Positions 1 through 7,927 of a stretch of 37,436 nucleotides of DNA are shown piece by piece. Source of the DNA: Vampirovibrionales bacterium (GTDB taxonomy: Bacteria; Cyanobacteriota; Vampirovibrionia; Vampirovibrionales; JAJTHC01); contig CANGYO010000006.1 in assembly GCA_947458095.1 (NCBI GenBank), positions 1 through 37,436 of the forward strand, read 5' to 3'. Below the pieces are notes generated by a model. The model saw nothing but the letters and a program-made list of their open reading frames with translations. It did no database searches and was not told the DNA's origin. The stretch's first letter is position 1; each line of letters opens with the position of its first letter. The position numbers and the translations under genes were made by a program.

Positions 1-79
1 CGACAACAGGAGGAATGAGAGCTTCAAGACGCTTCCATAACGCATCTTTTACTCTGAAAATCATGGCTTTTTGTGACAT
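1..79 (-). CDS. IS5-family transposase, N-terminal fragment cut by the window edge
   Basis: Reading the minus strand from the ATG at 79 gives 26 codons that run off the window: MSQKAMIFRVKDALWKRLEA and then LIPPV. The W-x2-LEALIPP pattern is typical of the N-terminal DUF4096-type domain of IS5/IS4-group transposases (W-x2-L-x-PLLP). The remainder lies outside the window, so intactness cannot be judged. A GGTATATACC palindrome at 81-90 lies just upstream of the start. Alternative: a short unrelated ORF, which the motif makes less likely. Confidence 0.6.
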   Translation of the reverse strand, partial: MSQKAMIFRVKDALWKRLEALIPPVV

Positions 80-187
80 GGGTATATACCAAAAATGACG
101 TTAACACCTACATCTTACTATAAATATTATTTCTCGGATAGGCTCTTAACATAACATGACGCAAAATCAACTAAATTCAAAAGAAAA

Positions 188-260
188 AGTCTCTTCAAAA
201 AGGGACTCACAACAAAGGTATACACTTACGCTTTTTAGGGGAAATTAGACCTAAAAACGT
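188..260. other. Two adjacent hairpins upstream of the secretin operon
   Basis: The 256-bp stretch between the transposase fragment and the first operon gene holds two inverted repeats. One is AGTCTCTT/AAGGGACT at 188-207 with a 4-nt loop. The other is TTTTTAGG/CCTAAAAA at 232-257, extended by ACG/CGT to 228-260 with one bulged C. Neither is followed by a clean T-tract on the plus strand. They could be leader RNA structures of the operon or remnants of the neighbouring insertion sequence. I found no convincing -35/-10 pair here. Confidence 0.35.
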
Positions 261-335
261 GAAGAAAATGCACCGATTCCTTATACTAAACAGTAGTAAG
301 AGAGAATCTAAAATGGTGTGAAAGAGTATTGCTAT

Positions 336-1388
336 ATGTCTAGTTCGTCTAGTTCGCCTTTGCAAAATAAGTTGCCTCGTCAAGCCAGTGCGTTTAGCAC
401 AGCTTCCACCTCATGGCATGATGTCGCTCAAACACGAGCCTTTCAACCTGGCTACGGCATTATTCCTGCCCAACGCAATTTCACCGCCATGTTAAACTTC
501 GTCGAAAGCCCACTGGAATGGGAAGCCCCTGAAGCGGAAAAAATCGCTCATGGGGAACATCCCATTACACGCTATTTTTCGCAACTCAACCGATTCATCG
601 ATCCACAAAAAAGCACGAAAAATGCCCTCTTTATTGCAGGGACTTCCTTAGGGGTGGTCTTGGTTCTAATGGTTGTTGGGGTCACACATCTCATCAAAGC
701 CCCTCGTGAAAGCGTTAGAAACACTCAAACCCTTTTAGCCGCCTCATTGCCCGAAGAAAATTTCGACGAAGCGGAAGAAAGCTTAAAAGCCAATGCCTTA
801 TTTGCGGTTGCCCATGGACTGCAAGCCCCTCCTTCAAAAAGCAAGCCCACCACTGCCCCCTTTCGGAATGACCCCTTCAAACCCCTCATCCAACTAGAGT
901 GGGTGGAAGCTCTTTTAGACAAGCAAAACGCCGAAAATAAAGACAAAGAAATCGTTAGTCCCCCAAAAGACAGCCAAACACTCAAACCCTTTCCCAAAAA
1001 ACCTGCCGAACCCAGTTTGGGTGTGCCTGTTGCATCCTTAATTCAATTTGTGGGCGTGGTTTCTAATGAAGACCCCCGTAAACCAGCGACCATTTTACTG
1101 AAGCTTCTCAACGAATCCAATAGCATTATGCTTTCCAAGCGAATCGGAAGCTCTTTTGAATATGGCGGCAACTACTTTACCTTGACTTCCATTAGAGGAG
1201 CTTACCTCTACCTCATCATTAACGGCATTAAAAGTCAAGTGGCACTGTCTAACACACCGTCTTCAGCTCAAGCATCTGCTTCAGGAAACCAGCGTTTATC
1301 GAATAATCCCCCTCAAAAATCAGCACCTCCTTCAGACCATGAAGCCTCTAATATCGAAAAATTACTCAATGATTTAGGCAATGTTTAA
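336..1388 (+). CDS. PilP/GspC-like inner-membrane protein of a secretin machine
   Basis: A 350-residue protein (about 340 aa if ATG 336 is the start) with one transmembrane segment at about residues 96-120 (ALFIAGTSLGVVLVLMVVG). A Pro/Lys-rich periplasmic linker follows, then a C-terminal beta-rich domain at about residues 230-303 (IQFVGVV ... SKRIGSSFEYGGNYFTLTSI) that looks like the pilotin-like PilP or GspC homology region. PilP and GspC bind the N-terminal domains of secretins and connect them to the inner-membrane platform. That fits the two secretins directly downstream (21 bp, then 0 bp). ATG 336 has AAAGAG at 321-326. An in-frame GTG at 318 would add six residues. The first 95 residues are Ser-rich, cytoplasmic and unlike known families. 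The operon-first position is clear; the PilP/GspC assignment rests on domain layout and context. Confidence 0.6.
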   Translation: MSSSSSSPLQNKLPRQASAFSTASTSWHDVAQTRAFQPGYGIIPAQRNFTAMLNFVESPLEWEAPEAEKIAHGEHPITRYFSQLNRFIDPQKSTKNALFIAGTSLGVVLVLMVVGVTHLIKAPRESVRNTQTLLAASLPEENFDEAEESLKANALFAVAHGLQAPPSKSKPTTAPFRNDPFKPLIQLEWVEALLDKQNAENKDKEIVSPPKDSQTLKPFPKKPAEPSLGVPVASLIQFVGVVSNEDPRKPATILLKLLNESNSIMLSKRIGSSFEYGGNYFTLTSIRGAYLYLIINGIKSQVALSNTPSSAQASASGNQRLSNNPPQKSAPPSDHEASNIEKLLNDLGNV

Positions 1389-1409
1389 ATCTCCTTAGGA
1401 ACAATAAAA

Positions 1410-3311
1410 ATGACTTTAGTTCAGCCTTCCACAACCCTGTTTGCTTCATTACACGTCTTAATGAGATGGCTTTTGCTTAGCGGAATGATCCTGCAATACA
1501 CTTTATTGGCGACATTGACCCCTCAAACCGCCGATGCCTTTGCACAAGTGTATCCTGAAGGCAAAGGCTTCATTAGTATTGAAGCCACCGCAGAGCCTTT
1601 AAATACATTAATCCCTAAAATTGCCAAGCTCACCCATCTCAATGTGATTATGGATGAAAGCGTCACAGGCAATGCCTCTTTAAAGCTCGACCGTATTTCA
1701 GGACTCGATGCCCTTAAAGTGCTAGCAAGAATGCACGGCCTAAGTGTACAAAATTACGGCAAAGACATTTGGATGATTTCGTCTCAAGCCATGGGGCAAG
1801 AACTCGGGCTATATCGTTACAATACGAAAACCATTGCCTTAGAACATGCCAGTGCGGCATGGCTCGCTAGTTTTTTAAATTCGGCTTTATTTTCAGGTTC
1901 CACTCGAACTGTCGTAAAAGCCAACGAACGACAAAATAGCTTAGTGGTGAGTGGGACAGATGATGAAGTCAAAATGGTACTCAAAGCCATTCCTGAATTT
2001 GATGTACCTCGTTTAAGGCGGGTCTATCAACTCTCTTACGCCCATGCGTGGGATGTAGCTCGTCAATTAGAAGCCGTGGTATTTGGCAATCGTGGCACAA
2101 CAGGTTTAAATGGCGTAAGCTCTCAAGTGAGCGTCCCCGACGCCCTGAATGGTGTGACAGAAGGCAGTGGTACCGACAAAGTGACGGGTAGCAGTGGAAG
2201 TTCCAGCAGGGGGGGCAGTGGAGGCTCCAGCGGAGGTAGTGGTTCAGGTGGTACTGGTGGAGGATCTGGCAGTGGTAATGGAAGTTCCGGTAGTAGTAGT
2301 GGTGTAGAAATTAAAGTCAGGACTCAAGGACTGACACAAAACACCTACAATATACAGACTTTAGGGGCGATTGTCGTACCCAATAGCAAAAATAATACTG
2401 TAACCATTGTTGCCACTGAATCTCAACTAGAAGAAGCGGAAGCTTTAATGCCTTTATTAGATGCGAAACCCCCTCAGGTCTCCATTCAAGCGGATTTAAT
2501 CGAAATCTCTTCAACCGCCTTAAAGCAACTGGGCATGAAATTAGATTTCACCGAATCAGGCAGTCCTTGGGGCTTTAATGTGGGATCCTTAACACCTGGT
2601 ACAACGAACAATATATCCTTTTTACCCAACGCCCCTCGTGTAGACAATCTCAATTTGCAGATTCAAGCCCTGATTCAAACAGGTAAAGCCAAAAGCATTG
2701 CAAGCCCTCATATTGTCGCCACCCATGAAACGGAATCTGCCATTATCATTGCCGATCAGATATTGAGAGGACAAGAGTTCACTGCGTCTGGATCAGGGTT
2801 TTTTGGACAAACCACCCCACTGATTGGATCCGCAGGGATTACCTTAGACATTCTCCCTAAAATCGGTGCTAATGGGGTCATTACCTTGCGTGTGCGTCCG
2901 ATTGTCAGTTCCGTCTACGCCAGTGCAGGCTCTGGTGCTAGCACCATTGAACTGTTGCGTACCCGAGATTTAGTGGCTCAAGCCATTAGTGTCAAAGATG
3001 GTGAAAGTATGGTCATCGGTGGACTCGTCGATGTTCGAGACACCAGCAATGAACAAAAAATACCAGGACTCGCTGATTTACCCATAGTCGGTGCTATGTT
3101 TAGAGCGAGTAGCAGTTCAAGTGCCAAAAGCGAATTACTTATTTTAATTACGCCTCACATTCTGAATCAACTTGAACTGACCCCCATTCATCGGATTGAT
3201 CGAGATTTTCAAGCACTTGAAGACATGCCAAACCAAGGGGTGCCATTTCCTCAAAGTAACGCCATAAGTAACACGAGTTCTTTTTCACTCAAGCAAAAGG
3301 AGCGCCCTTAA
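1410..3311 (+). CDS. Secretin (PilQ/GspD superfamily), first of a tandem pair
   Basis: A 633-aa exported protein with a hydrophobic signal segment (about residues 15-45, ending ADAFA). The order is an STN-like N-terminal domain (residues 50-115), a secretin N domain (about 135-200) and a second N domain split by a Ser/Gly-rich linker at about residues 253-299. A further N-type segment and the C-terminal secretin beta-domain follow (about 425-605). The secretin signature is clear: VIGGL near residue 535 followed by KIPGLADLPIVGAMF near 550, then LLILITPHIL. Secretins form the outer-membrane gated channel of type II secretion and type IV pilus systems. AGGA at 1397-1400 is a good ribosome binding site. 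No ATPase, pilin or platform gene lies in the window, so pilus and T2SS cannot be separated. Confidence 0.85.
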   Translation: MTLVQPSTTLFASLHVLMRWLLLSGMILQYTLLATLTPQTADAFAQVYPEGKGFISIEATAEPLNTLIPKIAKLTHLNVIMDESVTGNASLKLDRISGLDALKVLARMHGLSVQNYGKDIWMISSQAMGQELGLYRYNTKTIALEHASAAWLASFLNSALFSGSTRTVVKANERQNSLVVSGTDDEVKMVLKAIPEFDVPRLRRVYQLSYAHAWDVARQLEAVVFGNRGTTGLNGVSSQVSVPDALNGVTEGSGTDKVTGSSGSSSRGGSGGSSGGSGSGGTGGGSGSGNGSSGSSSGVEIKVRTQGLTQNTYNIQTLGAIVVPNSKNNTVTIVATESQLEEAEALMPLLDAKPPQVSIQADLIEISSTALKQLGMKLDFTESGSPWGFNVGSLTPGTTNNISFLPNAPRVDNLNLQIQALIQTGKAKSIASPHIVATHETESAIIIADQILRGQEFTASGSGFFGQTTPLIGSAGITLDILPKIGANGVITLRVRPIVSSVYASAGSGASTIELLRTRDLVAQAISVKDGESMVIGGLVDVRDTSNEQKIPGLADLPIVGAMFRASSSSSAKSELLILITPHILNQLELTPIHRIDRDFQALEDMPNQGVPFPQSNAISNTSSFSLKQKERP

Positions 3312-5486
3312 ATGCTCACATTTTTATCTCTATTTGGCTTGTCCACAGAAAAAAAATATCATGTATCGCCCCTTTTAACGCTTATTTTAAGTGCTTGCTT
3401 AATTATGTCTCCCTTTCAAAACGCGTTTGCTGAAGAACTCAAACTCCCCAACATCAAAACCCCCCTTAACCTAACCTTACACAACATTCCTATAGATGAA
3501 GCACTTAAGGCGGTTGCTACACAAGCTCAATTCAACATTGTCTTAGGGAATGACTTAACACGTCTGGTAAATCTTGATTTTAAAGGCGTTTCCGTTGAAA
3601 ATGTATTACTTTCTTTAAAGCAAATGGGTAAGCTTTACTACCATGTTGAAAATAATACCCTATTTGTCACCACACGTCAGTCGACAGCCTCTCATGGCAT
3701 CAAACAACAAGAAACCCACTTTATTCAAGTGAAACACCTCCCTGCCAGTTTTGTCGCTGATTATTTAAATGCGACGATTTTTTCATATGCACAAAGCACT
3801 TCAACGAGTTCTTCTGCGGCACAAGAAGCCAATGCCTTTGGAGGAACAGCCAGTTCCAACTCAAGCACCACAAGCAGTAGTGGAAATCCACCAAATAACC
3901 TAATTGCTATGGCAGACCCCATTACCAATACCGTTATTGTTCGAACGGATGCTCAAGAAGCCCAAGAAGCTGCTCGCTTAGTCAGTGAAATCGATGTAAA
4001 ACGAGAAAGTAAAACATGGCGACTCAACTTTCAGCGTGCTGATGAAGTGGCTACTGCGTTAAGTGCCACTGTTTTTTCTAATGGATCGACCCCTCCCATT
4101 ATGATCAGCGGTGGAGCTGGTGGCGGAGCTGGTGGCGGAGCTGGTGGCGGAGCTGGTGGCGGAGCTGGTGGCGGAGCTGGCGGTGGAGCTGGCGGTGGAG
4201 CTGGTGGTGGAGCTGGCGGTGGAGCTGGTGGTGGAGCTGGTGGTGGAGCTGGCGGAGCTGGCAGTGGGACTGGCGGTGGGACTTCGGGTGCTACTAGTTC
4301 CCCTGCGAATATAGGTTCACAAGGAGGCAACCCCATTCCCCTTACAAGCGAAAGCATCAAAGAAGGCCAAGGAACGTCAAACGACCACACCTTACGCTCT
4401 AGACCGATTCAAAATGCCCAAGCCACCGTCTCAAACAACGGACCCATTATCTTACCCGATACTCGCATTAACACGATTACCATTTTTGCCACCCCTCAAC
4501 AACTCGCTAAAGCCGACGAGTTTATTCAAGAATTCGACAGGCAACGTCAACAAGTCTATATTGAAATGGCCATCATCGAAATGGCAGACAGTTTGGATAA
4601 AATACTCACGCCTTCCATTCAAGCCCAATTAAAACAAATCACGCTAGGGTTTAATGCCAACTTAACAGGTCAATCACTGGCCACTTACCTAAAAAACCCT
4701 ATTCAAAACACCTCAAATTTTAATGCGGTATTAAACTTTCTAAACACAGAAAGTAAACTAAAAGTCATTTCTCGTCCTTCTGTTTTGGTGCTCAATAATG
4801 AAGACGCCACCATTAAAATTGAAGATGAAGTCATTCAAGGCTTTACCGATGTACGAGATCAAAACAACAATGTGGTGGCTCGCGTTGCTCAACAAGCATC
4901 CGCAGGCATTGTACTTCATGTACGCAGTCGTATCGGTGCCAATGGTGATATTTCACTCACGGTACAACCTCAATTTTCATTCCCTCAAACATCGAGTACC
5001 GGCGATATTCAACTCATTTCTTTTCGAGCCTGGCTCACGGAAAATGTTATTTTAAGAGAAGGGCAAAGTTTTGTGATTGCAGGACTCACCCAAAGCAGTG
5101 ATCGTCAACGCAATAACAAAATCCCTGTCGTAGGCGACATCCCTTTTCTTAAAGGACTCAGTAATACCTACGACGGATCTCATAAAAATAAAGAGCTTAT
5201 TATTATGTTAACACCCCGTTTAGTGGATAATGGTCAGCATTTTAATGCCCATGCCTCAAAACCCATTATTACAAAACCCAACATAAAAGAAGAACACAGG
5301 GCTACACCTATTGCATCACCTATTGCATCACCGAATCAGGTAGAGCAAAAAAACACAGTAGCCCACTACAAAGCTGTAGAATCAAAAACGCCTCCCCCAC
5401 CTCCTGCCGATTTTCAAAAAACATCTTATACACTTCCAACTGTTCCACAAACTGGTTTGTATACAAACCCTTCTTTAAAAGAGTGA
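3312..5486 (+). CDS. Secretin (PilQ/GspD superfamily), second of the pair, with Gly-Ala repeat insert
   Basis: 724 aa. Its ATG immediately follows the previous stop codon, with AAAGGAG at 3297-3303 inside the upstream gene, so translation is likely coupled. A signal peptide ends near AFA/EE at about residue 41. An STN-like domain (about 45-120), a NolW-type N domain (about 135-230) and a second N domain follow, the latter interrupted at residues 267-317 by twelve GGAG units. The secretin domain lies at about 470-640, with VIAGL near 588, KIPVVGDIPFLKGL near 603 and LIIMLTPRLV. A Pro-rich tail follows. Sequence and length differ from the upstream secretin, so this is not a recent duplication. 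The two could form separate channels or a mixed ring. Confidence 0.85.
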   Translation: MLTFLSLFGLSTEKKYHVSPLLTLILSACLIMSPFQNAFAEELKLPNIKTPLNLTLHNIPIDEALKAVATQAQFNIVLGNDLTRLVNLDFKGVSVENVLLSLKQMGKLYYHVENNTLFVTTRQSTASHGIKQQETHFIQVKHLPASFVADYLNATIFSYAQSTSTSSSAAQEANAFGGTASSNSSTTSSSGNPPNNLIAMADPITNTVIVRTDAQEAQEAARLVSEIDVKRESKTWRLNFQRADEVATALSATVFSNGSTPPIMISGGAGGGAGGGAGGGAGGGAGGGAGGGAGGGAGGGAGGGAGGGAGGGAGGAGSGTGGGTSGATSSPANIGSQGGNPIPLTSESIKEGQGTSNDHTLRSRPIQNAQATVSNNGPIILPDTRINTITIFATPQQLAKADEFIQEFDRQRQQVYIEMAIIEMADSLDKILTPSIQAQLKQITLGFNANLTGQSLATYLKNPIQNTSNFNAVLNFLNTESKLKVISRPSVLVLNNEDATIKIEDEVIQGFTDVRDQNNNVVARVAQQASAGIVLHVRSRIGANGDISLTVQPQFSFPQTSSTGDIQLISFRAWLTENVILREGQSFVIAGLTQSSDRQRNNKIPVVGDIPFLKGLSNTYDGSHKNKELIIMLTPRLVDNGQHFNAHASKPIITKPNIKEEHRATPIASPIASPNQVEQKNTVAHYKAVESKTPPPPPADFQKTSYTLPTVPQTGLYTNPSLKE
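4110..4260 (+). repeat. 12-bp minisatellite (GGAGCTGGTGGC units) inside the second secretin
   Basis: Twelve tandem 12-bp units (GGAGCTGGTGGC with GGT/GGC third-base variants) plus one shortened 9-bp unit encode a (Gly-Gly-Ala-Gly)n run in frame. Unit loss or gain keeps the reading frame. The insert interrupts the secretin N-domain region, where a flexible linker is tolerated. Third-base variants cluster toward the 3' half, suggesting that the 5' half expanded most recently. Confidence 0.9.
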
Positions 5487-5502
5487 ATACTTTTTAAACA
5501 TA

Positions 5503-5581
5503 AGACTGTCTAAAAAGCTGTTCTAATACATTCAAAAAACGTTTTAAAACCTTGTTGAATAGAATAACTTATAAACAGTCT
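5503..5581. repeat. 79-bp imperfect inverted repeat in the secretin-lipB intergenic region
   Basis: The 298-bp intergenic stretch 5487-5784 contains AGACTGT at 5503-5509 and its complement ACAGTCT at 5575-5581. The segments between them are partly complementary (ATTCAA near 5529, TTGAAT-like near 5553-5560). It may be a MITE-like remnant or a 3' UTR fold of the secretin operon. The rest of the stretch is AT-rich without a recognisable gene. Confidence 0.35.
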
Positions 5582-5745
5582 TGACTAGACTTTAAAGAGT
5601 TTACACACTTAATTAACAAATTTAAGTGAGTTACTTGCACAAATTTCTAACAGGGCTAGAGTCGCACTATATAAGAGAAATAAGACTTTTAAACAATGCT
5701 TGTTAAACACTACTATGATGATGATTTATATTTAATTAATTCATA

Positions 5746-5762
5746 GGGCTTTTCATAAGCCC
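5746..5762 (-). terminator. Possible weak terminator of lipB
   Basis: GGGCTT (5746-5751) and AAGCCC (5757-5762) form a 6-bp stem with a 5-nt loop, 23 bp downstream of the lipB stop. On the minus strand it is followed by an AT-rich stretch rather than a clean T-run, so termination efficiency is uncertain. Confidence 0.35.
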
Positions 5763-5784
5763 CTTAAATAATAGAAGATTCTTT

Positions 5785-6501
5785 TTAATAAACATCATCA
5801 TCGCCAAAGATCCTGATGTTTTCAAATTGAATCGGATGCAAAGTCTCATCTTCTTTTAAAATTTCAATTAAAGCCCATTCCACGTCTTGACGAGTCAATG
5901 TGGGACTAATGTCACACAAATTCGTGGGGATTGCATTGGGCAACGAACAAGGATGCACCCCCACAGGTAAGTTCTGCCACATCGATTCATCCACAGAGAC
6001 ATTGATGGCAAGCCCGTGGTAGCTTACCCAACGCTTAACAGCAATCCCAACTGAAGCCACCTTCTTTGACCCGTCTAGCCACAAGCCAGAGCCTTGACCG
6101 TCTAAAGAGCTAGAAATTCCTAAAGCTGCTAAGGTGGCTTGTCCCCAATTGAGAACACGCTTTAAATGAGCATGAACATCAGGGGCTTTTAAGGTAAGCA
6201 ACGGATATAAAATAACTTGTTCTGTATGATGAAAGGTTAAATGTCCTCCTCGTTCGATTTCAAAACTCGGAAAAGGATAGACGGTTTCTTTTTCAAGTTG
6301 AGAAGACGCACGTCCTAGGGTGTAACACGCTGGATGTGACGTAAGCAAGAAAAGATCTGGAAAGCCAGGGTTGGCTATTTTGTCCTGTAAAATCTTTTTT
6401 TGAAGTTCATAGACGATTTCAAAATCCAAACAAGGTAAGATCCATACAACGGTTTTTGTTTCGGGATGTTTAACAAATTTGTTACATAATTTCCTATACA
6501 T
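5785..6501 (-). CDS. lipB: Lipoyl(octanoyl) transferase
   Basis: Transfers octanoyl from acyl carrier protein to lipoyl-dependent enzyme domains, the first step of de novo protein lipoylation. At 238 aa it is slightly longer than typical. The LipB blocks are in order: HPACYTLGR, ERGGHLTFHHTEQVILYPLL (family RGGxxTxHGPGQ, here with HTEQ instead of GPGQ), KKVASVGIAVKRWVSYHGLAINV with the conserved Lys, and the active-site Cys region HPCSLPNAIPTNLCD. The ATG at 6501 has no clear Shine-Dalgarno sequence, and the first 15 or so residues precede the usual family start, so a downstream non-ATG start is possible. It is divergent from the Cys-rich gene at 6816. LipA is not in the window. Confidence 0.85.
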   Translation of the reverse strand: MYRKLCNKFVKHPETKTVVWILPCLDFEIVYELQKKILQDKIANPGFPDLFLLTSHPACYTLGRASSQLEKETVYPFPSFEIERGGHLTFHHTEQVILYPLLTLKAPDVHAHLKRVLNWGQATLAALGISSSLDGQGSGLWLDGSKKVASVGIAVKRWVSYHGLAINVSVDESMWQNLPVGVHPCSLPNAIPTNLCDISPTLTRQDVEWALIEILKEDETLHPIQFENIRIFGDDDVY

Positions 6502-6614
6502 AGGGGAGGCTTCTTTGCTTTTTTCAAAACATCCCCATTTGGCAAGGATTTGCCCTGTATATTAGCCTAAAGGTGAATGTTTTGGAAAGGTACTTTACAA
6601 ACGAAGAGAAAAGT

Positions 6615-6679
6615 TGTAATATGTTAATATTACATTAAGAAAACAACATTTCATATGTGTTACGTTTTTAAATGTAACA
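6615..6679. promoter_or_regulatory. Two tandem operator-like dyads between lipB and the Cys-rich gene
   Basis: In the 314-bp divergent intergenic region, TGTAATAT-GTTA-ATATTACA (6615-6634) is a perfect 8-bp-arm palindrome. TGTTAC-N10-GTAACA (6658-6679) is a perfect 6-bp-arm palindrome. Both have TGTWAY half-sites, and their centres are 44 bp apart, close to four helical turns. This is the usual look of binding sites for a dimeric repressor or activator. The regulator is not identified, and the half-sites do not match NtcA (GTA-N8-TAC) spacing. Confidence 0.5.
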
Positions 6680-6815
6680 TTGCTTTTCTAAAAGCATTTT
6701 AATTTTTGGGAATTTTTCCAACTCTGCATTCGTTTGTTTAAACACGTCTTATCGAGACGTGATTTAATTCATGCTGTTATTATATCATCGTTTTGCTTTT
6801 AAGGGAAATCACACA

Positions 6816-7226
6816 ATGGCCTCTGCAACACTCGCACTTGAAGAACCTCGTGTCCAGTTACAGTCCACTGAAGAATTGAAGTCTCATCCTGCTCTTGTGG
6901 CGGTGTCGGCTTCGGTAACCGCTCAATCGATTCGAGCTTTAAAGATCCAATATCCGCATCTGAATCTTGAAAATTTAATTAAGTGGCATGACCATATTAT
7001 TGATGCCAACTTAATCGCTGAAAGCGATGAAGACAGCGTGGGTCCTTACCGTCAGTGGTCGCCTTCAGCCGTTTCTTGTTTTGTTCGCAATGCCGATTGT
7101 TCAGGGTGTTATTATCAAAACTTCTTTTCAGAATCGACGCAAGGTTGCCAAATGAACGATGCCGTCAAGCATTTGCTTGCCAAACTTGGACCGCCCAACA
7201 AACGTCATATTAATAAATTATCATAA
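6816..7226 (+). CDS. Small Cys-rich protein, possible metal or Fe-S binding
   Basis: 136 aa from the ATG at 6816, which is preceded by AAGGGA at 6801-6806. An upstream in-frame ATG at 6771 lacks such a site. The N-terminal half is helical (about residues 20-70). The C-terminal half contains four cysteines in the pattern C-x5-C-x2-C-x11-C (SCFVRNADCSGCYY ... GCQM), followed by a helix ending LLAKLGPP. The Cys spacing suggests a zinc or iron-sulfur site, but I do not recognise a named family. It stands alone between lipB and a strong terminator. The tandem dyads upstream suggest it is regulated. Confidence 0.65.
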   Translation: MASATLALEEPRVQLQSTEELKSHPALVAVSASVTAQSIRALKIQYPHLNLENLIKWHDHIIDANLIAESDEDSVGPYRQWSPSAVSCFVRNADCSGCYYQNFFSESTQGCQMNDAVKHLLAKLGPPNKRHINKLS

Positions 7227-7229
7227 GCA

Positions 7230-7295
7230 CATACAGATTAATCATTCGGCTTGAGAGATAGTACGTCAAGCGTGATGATTTTAAATATCTGTATG
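7230..7295 (+). other. Long stem-loop in the 3' UTR of the Cys-rich gene
   Basis: Three stacked stems are visible: CATACAGAT/ATCTGTATG (7230-7238 with 7287-7295), AATCAT/ATGATT (7240-7245 with 7275-7280) and GCTTGA/TCAAGC (7249-7254 with 7266-7271). An 11-nt loop closes them and a 3x3 internal loop separates the last two. The 66-nt fold starts 3 bases after the stop codon and ends 23 bases before a separate terminator. It could be a stabilising 3' structure, a small RNA or a protein-binding site. Confidence 0.45.
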
Positions 7296-7318
7296 CAAAC
7301 GTTGACCTTTTTACCCCT

Positions 7319-7355
7319 CCCTAGATGCTATGGCATCTGGGGATTTTCTTTTTTG
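7319..7355 (+). terminator. Rho-independent terminator after the Cys-rich gene
   Basis: CCCTAGATGC (7319-7328), loop TATG, GCATCTGGGG (7333-7342) gives a 10-bp stem with one T-G pair. It is followed by a T-rich tract, TTTTCTTTTTT, at 7344-7354. Confidence 0.85.
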
Positions 7356-7390
7356 TAGAAGCTTTACCAAAGTTTAAGTTGGATGAAGAT

Positions 7391-7654
7391 CTATTTCTTA
7401 GGTGCGAAGCGATATTGAACATTTTCTAATCCCCACTGCTGAGCAAAATTGCCAGAAGCATAAAAAGTGTTGGGATTTTCATTCAGCACACGAACCTCTC
7501 CTTGACGAGAAGCAAGAAGAGCCTCTTCTACCATTTTTTTTGCATTTTTTGGTGCTATATCTTCTAGACCTGTTAAAGCAGAAGCCCCTAATGCCATTAA
7601 TGCTTCTATTACATGGTGTGCAGTTCCACCAGCAGAGATTCCTGGAAAACTCAT
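7391..7654 (-). CDS. Small hypothetical protein (87 aa)
   Basis: The ATG at 7654 has AGAGG about 9 bases upstream, a plausible ribosome binding site. The protein is Ala/Gly-rich in its N-terminal half (GISAGGTAHHVIEALMALGA) with an amphipathic helical segment around residues 32-50. Its C-terminus is basic (FAPKK). No signal peptide, transmembrane segment or known motif is seen. An ORF on the opposite strand over the same bases has no ribosome binding site and an odd composition, so the minus strand is preferred. It is converged upon by the terminator of the Cys-rich gene. Confidence 0.55.
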   Translation of the reverse strand: MSFPGISAGGTAHHVIEALMALGASALTGLEDIAPKNAKKMVEEALLASRQGEVRVLNENPNTFYASGNFAQQWGLENVQYRFAPKK

Positions 7655-7731
7655 ATTTTTTACCTCTGATTGATTGCTCTGTCCTATGTGTATAAAAACA
7701 ATGGGCTTCTCTTTTTGTGCTATAGTATCCG

Positions 7732-7871
7732 CTATATAAAACGGTCTATGGTCTCTTCGTTGTCGCTACGATTTTTTTGTTTGGTTATGTAGGTCTCACT
7801 ACACGCCCGCACAAAAAAATCTAGGCTCCTAGAATAGCCTCATAGCCTGTTTTATCTATCGAACACTATAG
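7732..7871 (+). repeat. Hairpin-rich dispersed repeat, copy 1
   Basis: This segment matches the reverse complement of 11072-11213. The 85-bp core (7753-7837 against 11107-11191) shows only a few differences, with looser similarity on both sides. Inside the core, GATTTTTTTGT and ACAAAAAAATC, and then TGTAG-gtctca-CTACA, form nested inverted repeats. CTAGG-ct-CCTAG is a further small palindrome. The differences between copies fall mainly outside the complementary arms. It fills most of the 273-bp gap between the 87-aa gene and the glycosidase gene. Confidence 0.85.
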
Positions 7872-7927
7872 AAAACGATGATGGTGGCTTATTTTCACAG
7901 ACAGTTTGTCGTATTTTTGATACAATT

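Noticed and set aside
4031-4390. Pro-rich ORF on the minus strand and Val/Glu-rich ORF on the plus strand over the secretin repeat
   Set aside because: Both are other-frame readings of the GGAGCTGGTGGC repeat inside the second secretin gene, without ribosome binding sites.
7402-7695. 97-aa plus-strand ORF opposite the small hypothetical gene
   Set aside because: No Shine-Dalgarno sequence and unlikely composition; the minus-strand frame has a proper start.
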